From positions 124,001 through 188,000 of the forward strand of contig JAIUNY010000004.1 of assembly GCA_020161505.1 (NCBI GenBank): DNA of 64,000 bases. Reading direction: 5' to 3'. The position numbers and the translations under genes are program-made. Positions 58,873 to 64,000 of the stretch are shown here, piece by piece (the stretch's first letter is position 1; every line of letters starts with the position of its first letter). Source of the DNA: Armatimonadota bacterium (GTDB taxonomy: Bacteria; Armatimonadota; Fimbriimonadia; Fimbriimonadales; Fimbriimonadaceae). A model generated the notes under the pieces. The model ran no database searches, had not been told where the DNA came from, and was given only the letters and a program-made list of their open reading frames with translations.

Positions 58873-59553
58873 TTAAGCCTTCGGCGGCTGATCGCTGAGC
58901 CGCCGGAGTTCGGACTCGATCCAGGCGAGCATTTCCTCACTGGTGGCATCGGGGCCGAATTGGCGGACGGTGCCCCAGCGGGCGGTGAGCCAAACAAACC
59001 CCGCCCACTTGGGCTTCATCAGGGGGTGGGGCATGAGCTTGTTTGTATTCTTGAGCCCGACGCAAATACAGGGCACCCCGGTTCGGCGAAGTAGCAACGT
59101 GGCACCCGGGCGGATCTCGATGAGGTTGCCATCGGGAGAGAGTTTGCCTTCGGGGAACATCATCACGGCATGGCCTCTTTCTAGGAGGTCGATTCCCGTG
59201 CGCAGGGCTTCTTTGTCCGAGCTCTCCTGACTCACCGGGAAGGCGCGAAACCACTTGAGAAACGGGCCGAGAACCGGCCAGTCGAACAGCTCGCGACGGG
59301 CCATGAAGTTGAGCAATCGTGGGCTCGCGACCTGGACTAAAACCGGATCCGTGTTCGACATGTGGTTGGCAAACACGAGCAAAGCCCCCTTTCTCGGCAC
59401 GTTTTGGATGTCTTTTCGGCGCATAAACGCGCCAAAACACGCGAAAATCAGCCAGAAAATTGTCCGCAGCAGGGGATAAAGCACGCGCAGGCCGAGCGTG
59501 TGCTCAGGATCTGGCAGGCTGGTTCTGCGGGGGAGAGGCGCGGGCGAACTCAT
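58873..59553 (-). CDS. plsC: 1-acyl-sn-glycerol-3-phosphate acyltransferase (PlsC-like)
   Basis: This 226-residue membrane-associated enzyme has one hydrophobic segment at about 26-44 and the acyltransferase motif H64-x4-D69 (FANHMSNTDP). The substrate-binding motif is FPEGKLSPDG, followed by ATLLLRRTGVPCICVGL. It adds the second acyl chain in phospholipid synthesis. The length is normal. The start overlaps the purN stop by four bases, so the two genes share a message although their pathways differ. Confidence 0.9.
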   Translation of the reverse strand: MSSPAPLPRRTSLPDPEHTLGLRVLYPLLRTIFWLIFACFGAFMRRKDIQNVPRKGALLVFANHMSNTDPVLVQVASPRLLNFMARRELFDWPVLGPFLKWFRAFPVSQESSDKEALRTGIDLLERGHAVMMFPEGKLSPDGNLIEIRPGATLLLRRTGVPCICVGLKNTNKLMPHPLMKPKWAGFVWLTARWGTVRQFGPDATSEEMLAWIESELRRLSDQPPKA

Positions 59554-60143
59554 GGGGCGCGGTCTTCGTGGAGCTTCTTGATCGCGGCAGGATAGGCCTT
59601 CATCTCCAGCTCAATCACGCGCTGAGCCAAGCTGGCGGGGGTGTCATCGGGCCAAACAGGGCAGGGATACTGCAAGACCGGCGCCCCTTCGTCGTAATGC
59701 TCCGTCACAAAATGGACGGTGCAACCGCTTTCGGTTTCGCCCGCCGCGATCACAGCCTCGTGGACATGAGATCCGTACATGCCTTTGCCTCCAAACTTCG
59801 GCAGAAGCGCGGGATGAATGTTCAGAACGCGGTTCGGAAATGCATCAAGGACGAGGGTTGGCAGAAGGGTCATGTAGCCTGCGAGGCAGATGAGAGTGAT
59901 CTTGTGTTCGACCAGGGTCTCCATGAGGTCCTCGGCGTAGGTTTCAGATTTGTACGGGAGAATCACGACGGGCACGTTGAGCGACCGCGCGGTCTCAACC
60001 GCCTGGGTGCCATTTTTGGGAGAGATCACGAGGTTCACGTCGGCGGGAATTTCCCCGCGCTGGGCGTGGTGGATCAGGGAGGTCAGGTTCGAGCCTCGGC
60101 CCTTGCTTCCGGTGAGGATTGCGACCGAGAACCGTGCAGACAT
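59550..60143 (-). CDS. purN: phosphoribosylglycinamide formyltransferase (GART)
   Basis: This 197-residue enzyme uses 10-formyl-THF to formylate GAR in purine synthesis. The catalytic triad is complete: N108 and H110 (VLNIHPALLPKFGGKG) and D151 (HYDEGAPV). The phosphate loop near the start is degenerate but recognisable (LTGSKGRGSNL). The length is normal. It is the first gene of a short minus-strand pair with plsC. A hairpin at 60204-60232 separates it from the PEP-CTERM gene upstream. Confidence 0.95.
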   Translation of the reverse strand: MSARFSVAILTGSKGRGSNLTSLIHHAQRGEIPADVNLVISPKNGTQAVETARSLNVPVVILPYKSETYAEDLMETLVEHKITLICLAGYMTLLPTLVLDAFPNRVLNIHPALLPKFGGKGMYGSHVHEAVIAAGETESGCTVHFVTEHYDEGAPVLQYPCPVWPDDTPASLAQRVIELEMKAYPAAIKKLHEDRAP

Positions 60144-60203
60144 GATCTCTCCAGTTTGACGTGTGGGGAGGCTTCCTCGCCAGGCGGGCCGGTGATAAAC
60201 AGG

Positions 60204-60232
60204 AACCCCCGACTCGGAGAGAGTCGGGGGTT
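60204..60232 (-). terminator. terminator-like hairpin after the PEP-CTERM gene
   Basis: AACCCCCGACTC pairs with GAGTCGGGGGTT over 12 bp around a 5-nt loop. It lies 27 nt downstream of the minus-strand PEP-CTERM gene stop. The U-rich part after it is weak. Confidence 0.75.
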
Positions 60233-60258
60233 GATGAACGATCCGAAGGATCGAGCGA

Positions 60259-60933
60259 TTACTTCTTGCGTCGCTTCAGAGCTGCGAGAGCGCCGAGGCC
60301 GAGCAGGGTCATCGTTGCCGGTTCCGGAACGACTTGGTAGTCCAGGCCGCTCAGGGTAGCGGTGTCGCCCCAGTTGGCGATGCTGCCGGTGAGGCTGTCG
60401 ACTGCGCTATCGCTGCCGCCGCCACCGGTGGTGATGGCGTCGAACTTGAAGGTGTCGCCGACCGAGAGGCCGAGGCTCGCCAGACTCAGGGTGTAGCTAT
60501 AGCTCTTGTTCGGGCCATCGATGACGAGGCCGGTTCCGGTTTGGGAAACTTGGCCCCAAGCCGTGCCGTTGTAGCTGTGCAGCTGGAACTCCGAAGAAGC
60601 GCCTGCATCAGCCCATCCAGCGATCCAGTGGCTTGCGCCGCCGGTCAGTTCGATCGGGCGAGCCCAGCCGTTGCCCGCGCCAGCGGTGCCGGTCGGGGTG
60701 CGGAGGATCACGCCATACTTGCCCCAGTTGGTGGCAACCGGATCGCCATCAAGCGTGAACTTGAAGGTGATGTCGGTGAGGGTGTTGGTGATCTGGAACG
60801 AAGTGATGTCGATGTGCGGGAACGGGTTGCCCGGCACGGCGACGTCGCCTTGAGGATCAGCGTAAATGGTGGCTTGGGCGGCGATCGCCATCAGCGAAAG
60901 AGAGAGAAGGCCGAGGCCCTTGAGGTTAACCAT
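60259..60933 (-). CDS. PEP-CTERM-sorted surface protein
   Basis: This 224-residue protein has a signal peptide (LGLLSLSLMAIAAQA). The beta-rich body reads DITFKFTLDGDPVATNWGKY and VILRTPTG, similar to families that bind sugars or lie in surface layers. The tail is VPEPATMTLLGLG, a hydrophobic stretch, and RRKK. GGAG lies about 10 nt before ATG 60933. A candidate promoter (TTGGAT, 17 nt, TACATT) lies about 80 nt upstream on the minus strand, and a tandem palindrome lies further up at 61067-61086. It is closed by the hairpin at 60204-60232. Confidence 0.88.
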   Translation of the reverse strand: MVNLKGLGLLSLSLMAIAAQATIYADPQGDVAVPGNPFPHIDITSFQITNTLTDITFKFTLDGDPVATNWGKYGVILRTPTGTAGAGNGWARPIELTGGASHWIAGWADAGASSEFQLHSYNGTAWGQVSQTGTGLVIDGPNKSYSYTLSLASLGLSVGDTFKFDAITTGGGGSDSAVDSLTGSIANWGDTATLSGLDYQVVPEPATMTLLGLGALAALKRRKK

Positions 60934-61066
60934 GTTTTTTGTTCTCCAATGAACGACTCGTGAGTAAGTCTTGTAAGGGCTCTACACGAGACCTATACAG
61001 TTGAGATTAATGTATCAGGTCCTGCAACCAAATCCAAGGGGTTCGGGACTGTAAAATTGCTAGATT

Positions 61067-61086
61067 GAATACGTATTCACGTATTC
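61067..61086. promoter_or_regulatory. possible operator: palindrome plus tandem 8-mer
   Basis: GAATACGTATTC (61067-61078) is a perfect 12-bp palindrome. Its right half, ACGTATTC, is repeated directly at 61079-61086. It lies about 135 nt upstream of the minus-strand PEP-CTERM gene start, in the only AT-rich part of this gap. Confidence 0.35.
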
Positions 61087-61131
61087 ACGGCATCCATCAC
61101 CCATATTCCTATCAGGAAGCCGCTGGTAAGG

Positions 61132-62271
61132 CTACCGGCGACCCTCCGAGCCCCATACACTTCCGCCTCCGTGGCTGGTGACAAAGGCATCGCGCCAGCG
61201 ATGAATATCGCTCACCGTCGGGAGTTCGCGCGGTTTGCGGGCGTCTCGAGTTGGAAGAGCGGGGAAGGGTTTCCCAGGCAGGGTCTGATACCAATAGGCC
61301 ACGCTCGCCATCTCCATGGTGAGGCAGTTGGCGTGACCATGCTCGATACTGGCCCGCAGTGATTCCTGGAATCGGATGGGATCGAGGTGATGGAATCGGT
61401 AGCAGTGGGTTCGACCGAACCAGCCCCACTTCGGTTCGTCGTTGTCGATTCCCGGGATTCGCGCCGTCCCGAAGCAGGGATGATCAAAACGCTCGTCAGG
61501 CGACCAGCTCTGATTGAAGTAGTCTTCGCTGCCTGTGCCGTGAAGCCCGGGCCAGTTTTCGCCATCAATCAAGAACATATCGTCGCCTTCGCCCCACCAC
61601 ATCGGGCCGGGATTAGCGTAGTAGGCGTTCACTCCTAGGAACTGGCCCTGACCGGTGGTGTCCATCCACAGATAGTTGTGGGCGTCGGTGGGATTCACCT
61701 CGTAGTCGTGGAGGAGTGACCACTCGTTCTCGCGCCCGCTCGGGTTGTCGGGGGAGGTGAGTTCTTGGTTGTACCAAGCATGGAAGAGCCCGGTCTCCTC
61801 GGGGAGGCTTGGAACCTCGTCGTAATCGACGTAAAAGTAGTAGCTCTTCACCGGATACTCGCTTTGGTTTTCGAGCGTGATGCGCGCATGTCGGAAAAAG
61901 GGCATGGGGAAGTAACTCACCAGGGCCTTGCCGCTGCGTGGCGCACACGCGAGCCACGGGCTGGAGAAGTTGTAGTTGAGTCCCCATCCATTTCCGAAGA
62001 AGTCTCCGACCGGGGCTTCGACACTGGGGTGTTCTTGCCCGTCCCAGTGAGCGCGCAGGATGAGATTGCGCTTCGTCAGGGGGTCATCGCAGTTGATCGT
62101 CATCCAGATATGGCGGATGACGCCGGGGCCGTCGGCATCGAGGAGCGTGAGGGTTTCACCTGGCGCAATCGACACCCAGTCGGCGTTTCCACCGGTGCGG
62201 TCGTAGCTCGAAGCGCGACGATTTCGGGAGGGGCGCAGGGTGGCAATCTCAAGGCCGTGAGGGGTGGACAT
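61132..62271 (-). CDS. DUF2961/GH172-like enzyme
   Basis: This 379-residue protein matches the DUF2961 family, now known to include GH172 fructose-processing enzymes. Recognisable phrases are DRTGGNADWVSIAPGETL at the start, ADGPGVIRHIWMTI, PVGDFFGNGWGLNYNF and GTGSEDYFNQSW, which holds a conserved glutamate. It ends with YRFHHLDPIRFQESL and ASVAYWYQ. No signal peptide is visible, so it acts in the cytoplasm unless the start is wrong. Its substrate is unknown. It stands alone, downstream of the cyclase gene on the same strand, 38 nt away. Confidence 0.88.
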   Translation of the reverse strand: MSTPHGLEIATLRPSRNRRASSYDRTGGNADWVSIAPGETLTLLDADGPGVIRHIWMTINCDDPLTKRNLILRAHWDGQEHPSVEAPVGDFFGNGWGLNYNFSSPWLACAPRSGKALVSYFPMPFFRHARITLENQSEYPVKSYYFYVDYDEVPSLPEETGLFHAWYNQELTSPDNPSGRENEWSLLHDYEVNPTDAHNYLWMDTTGQGQFLGVNAYYANPGPMWWGEGDDMFLIDGENWPGLHGTGSEDYFNQSWSPDERFDHPCFGTARIPGIDNDEPKWGWFGRTHCYRFHHLDPIRFQESLRASIEHGHANCLTMEMASVAYWYQTLPGKPFPALPTRDARKPRELPTVSDIHRWRDAFVTSHGGGSVWGSEGRR

Positions 62272-62309
62272 GAAGTCAGTTTAGTCCGGCGGGCGGACAA
62301 AAGTGACCC

Positions 62310-64000
62310 TCATTTCAGCATCATTTCAAACGAACCGTCCCAGTTTTCGGCGGGAGGGTCTTGGGTGTATTTGAGACACCTGGCATGGAGGATCGATGCC
62401 GGGCCGTCATTAGGTCGCAGGGCCAGGACATCGTCGTAAATCTGAGCGGCGCGGACGAACTGTCGCTTGACATAGGTTCGGAAAGCGAGCTCGGTGAGCT
62501 CGGCGGCTTTGAGTTCATCTGGCGAGGCGCGGTCGAGCAAGCAGAGGGGCTCGTAGATCGCGACGGGCTCATCGCGGTTGACAACCTCGACAAGATCCAC
62601 GATCCGCCAGAGGAAGACTTCGCCACTCTCGACCTTGGTTTGATCGCTTGCGAGGATGTGGGTGCGATAGAACTTATTGAGGCTCTGGAGACGGCTCGCC
62701 AGGTTCACCGAGTCGCCGATGACGGTGTAGTTCATCCGCTTGCGGCTGCCAACATTCCCGACCATGACGTCCCCGGTGGCGATGCCAAAGGAGGCACTCA
62801 GGACAGGCCGGCCTTGCTCCCGCCATTCGCTGTGGAGAGTTTCCAAGGCACCGATGCTTTGGAGAGCCGAGCGAACCGCCATGGTTGCATGGTCGGTGGT
62901 GATGATCGGGGCACCCCAGAAGGCCATGACATCGTCGCCGTTAAACTTGTCGAGAGTTCCTCCGTATTCGAGGACTTGAGCGCTCAGAACGTCGAGATAT
63001 TCGGTGAGAACTTCGACGAGTTCCTCAGGCGGAAGCTGGTGGCTGAGACGGGTGAATCCGACGATGTCGCCGAAATAGGTGGTGATATGGCGTCTTTCTC
63101 CACCGAGCTTTGCCTCTTGTCCCGTGGAGATGAGGCTCCGTGCGTAGTCGGTGGGCACGAGTTTTTCCATGGACCGCAGCCCTGCTTTCAACGATTCAAA
63201 GGAGTCGCTGAGGATATCAATCTCTTGGATGTTGCTGCGTGGAACCTGACGTTCCTCGAAATCCAGAGCCCGGATGCGGTCGGTTTCTTGAGCGAGTTCT
63301 TGAAGCGGTTTCGCGACTCGGTTCGCAAGGAGCCAGGCGACCCCCACTCCCGTACCGATGGCGATGGCGGCAAAGCTGACGAAGAACAGCATCGTCTCGC
63401 GCGACCAATCGAGGAAGTCGCTTTGGGGAACAACCACGGCTAGGGCCCACATGGGGCGGCTCTCCCCGCTGACGGATCCGATTCCCATCAGGTAGGTCTC
63501 ATTCTCGATCTTCCTGCGCGCTACCTGGAAGTCGGCAGGCTGCATGCGCGGCACGCTCGCGACCTCGATGGCAATGGATCGGAGAAGGAGGTCGCTTGAT
63601 TTACTCAGCTCGACCATTTGTTCCTCGCCGGAGGTGAGAGTGAACATTCGATCCGGGTTGGGGTCGGCGATCAGGCTGGGCTCGCCGTCTTTGTTCTGCT
63701 CGAAGATGGAGGCAAAGCCTCGGTCGCTGACCTTTATCGAGCGGAGGAATAGGCTGAGATCGTTGAGGGTGAGGGTGACCGAGACCACACCGAGGAATTC
63801 CCCCTCGGCGTTGAGGATGGGGGTGGAGCAGATCGTGCCTGCGGTGGGTCCCGTGGGGAGGTTGCGGACAATGCGCGTTGCTGACCAGGTGGTTTTGCGG
63901 GCGCCTGCTGTTGCTTGGTAGGGTTGTTCGTCGCGCGGATCGAGTACGTCACCCGTGGTTTGGGCGGTCTCGCGAAGGCGATTGCCGAACGGAACCCAAT
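62310..64000 (-). CDS. membrane-bound class III adenylate/guanylate cyclase (5' end outside the window)
   Basis: The frame is open to the window edge, so the N-terminus is missing. About 562 residues are visible. In order, they are an extracytoplasmic dCache-like sensor (GTICSTPILNAEGEFLGVVS), a membrane helix (TMLFFVSFAAIAIGTGVGVAW) and a HAMP segment (LANRVAKPLQELAQETDRI). The class III cyclase domain follows, with the metal aspartates in YFGDIVGFTRLS and NGDDVMAFW and a VIGDSVNLASRLQ block. A short TPR-like tail ends it. It should turn an outside signal into cAMP or cGMP. No cAMP receptor gene is nearby. Confidence 0.92.
   Translation of the reverse strand, partial: WVPFGNRLRETAQTTGDVLDPRDEQPYQATAGARKTTWSATRIVRNLPTGPTAGTICSTPILNAEGEFLGVVSVTLTLNDLSLFLRSIKVSDRGFASIFEQNKDGEPSLIADPNPDRMFTLTSGEEQMVELSKSSDLLLRSIAIEVASVPRMQPADFQVARRKIENETYLMGIGSVSGESRPMWALAVVVPQSDFLDWSRETMLFFVSFAAIAIGTGVGVAWLLANRVAKPLQELAQETDRIRALDFEERQVPRSNIQEIDILSDSFESLKAGLRSMEKLVPTDYARSLISTGQEAKLGGERRHITTYFGDIVGFTRLSHQLPPEELVEVLTEYLDVLSAQVLEYGGTLDKFNGDDVMAFWGAPIITTDHATMAVRSALQSIGALETLHSEWREQGRPVLSASFGIATGDVMVGNVGSRKRMNYTVIGDSVNLASRLQSLNKFYRTHILASDQTKVESGEVFLWRIVDLVEVVNRDEPVAIYEPLCLLDRASPDELKAAELTELAFRTYVKRQFVRAAQIYDDVLALRPNDGPASILHARCLKYTQDPPAENWDGSFEMMLK

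Noticed and set aside
1-64000. CRISPR array or rRNA operon
   Set aside because: No regularly spaced direct repeats with variable spacers and no rRNA sequence blocks were seen.

Overview
The window looks like chromosomal DNA of a GC-rich, aerobic bacterium with an outer membrane. The best taxonomic guess is Armatimonadota, class Fimbriimonadia or a close relative. The pointers are two genes (and one decayed remnant) ending in short PEP-CTERM tails of the type VPEPATMxLLGLG...RRR, the futalosine route to menaquinone (MqnA), an alternative complex III/caa3 oxidase locus, and a Gram-positive-like SOS box in front of lexA. This assignment is inference from gene content, not from a marker phylogeny.

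Layout. 1-4.8 kb: a SurA/PpiD-like folding factor (cut by the window edge), divergent lexA, then an adenosylcobalamin-dependent ribonucleotide reductase behind a strongly folded leader. 4.8-9.2 kb: small membrane proteins, a Gfo/Idh oxidoreductase, a J-domain/WD40 fusion, a CPBP protease and a [4Fe-4S] mini-ferredoxin. 9.4-14.7 kb: a secreted protein and a tandem trio of paralogous membrane-anchored proteins. 14.8-17.8 kb: recQ from a very good promoter with a built-in palindrome, then two small genes. 17.8-21.7 kb: tyrosine phenol-lyase plus a DinB-fold gene, an AT-rich two-gene island, a cupin and an OsmC protein. 21.78 kb: the selenocysteine tRNA gene, followed by a hairpin-rich stretch. 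22-29 kb: two paralogous membrane proteins with a decayed M48-like domain, an M55 aminopeptidase and a Fic protein. 29.3-30.1 kb: a 46-residue Cys-rich metallothionein-like gene overlapping a secreted beta-barrel gene that has two in-frame UGA codons. 30.2-39.7 kb: accessory genes, including an erythromycin-esterase-like protein, a convergent HicA/HicB pair, a PI-PLC-like hydrolase, a class C beta-lactamase-fold enzyme, a PEP-CTERM protein, tRNA-Ala and a zincless MutM. 39.7-43.2 kb: a palindromic repeat pair, mqnA, a methyltransferase, a glycosyltransferase and a phosphodiester glycosidase. 43.4-58.8 kb: one long respiratory locus, ctaA-ctaB fusion, actABCDEF, a small anchor protein, SCO, coxBACD, closed by a textbook terminator. 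58.9-64 kb: plsC, purN, a PEP-CTERM protein, a GH172-like enzyme and an adenylate cyclase cut by the window edge.

How genes work together. MqnA would feed menaquinone synthesis; alternative complex III would oxidise menaquinol and pass electrons through its cytochrome c domains to the caa3 oxidase. The CtaA-CtaB fusion makes heme A and SCO helps load copper. These genes lie in one head-to-tail run with start/stop overlaps, so they are probably co-expressed.

The most unusual signal is at 29.3-30.1 kb. An otherwise intact signal-peptide/beta-barrel frame is interrupted only by two UGA codons four codons apart (a U-x-x-U spacing), followed at the right distance by a hairpin with a G-rich loop. 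The same window carries an intact selC. This may be a previously undescribed selenoprotein coupled to a metallothionein-like peptide. Two nonsense mutations in a decaying gene remain the main alternative.
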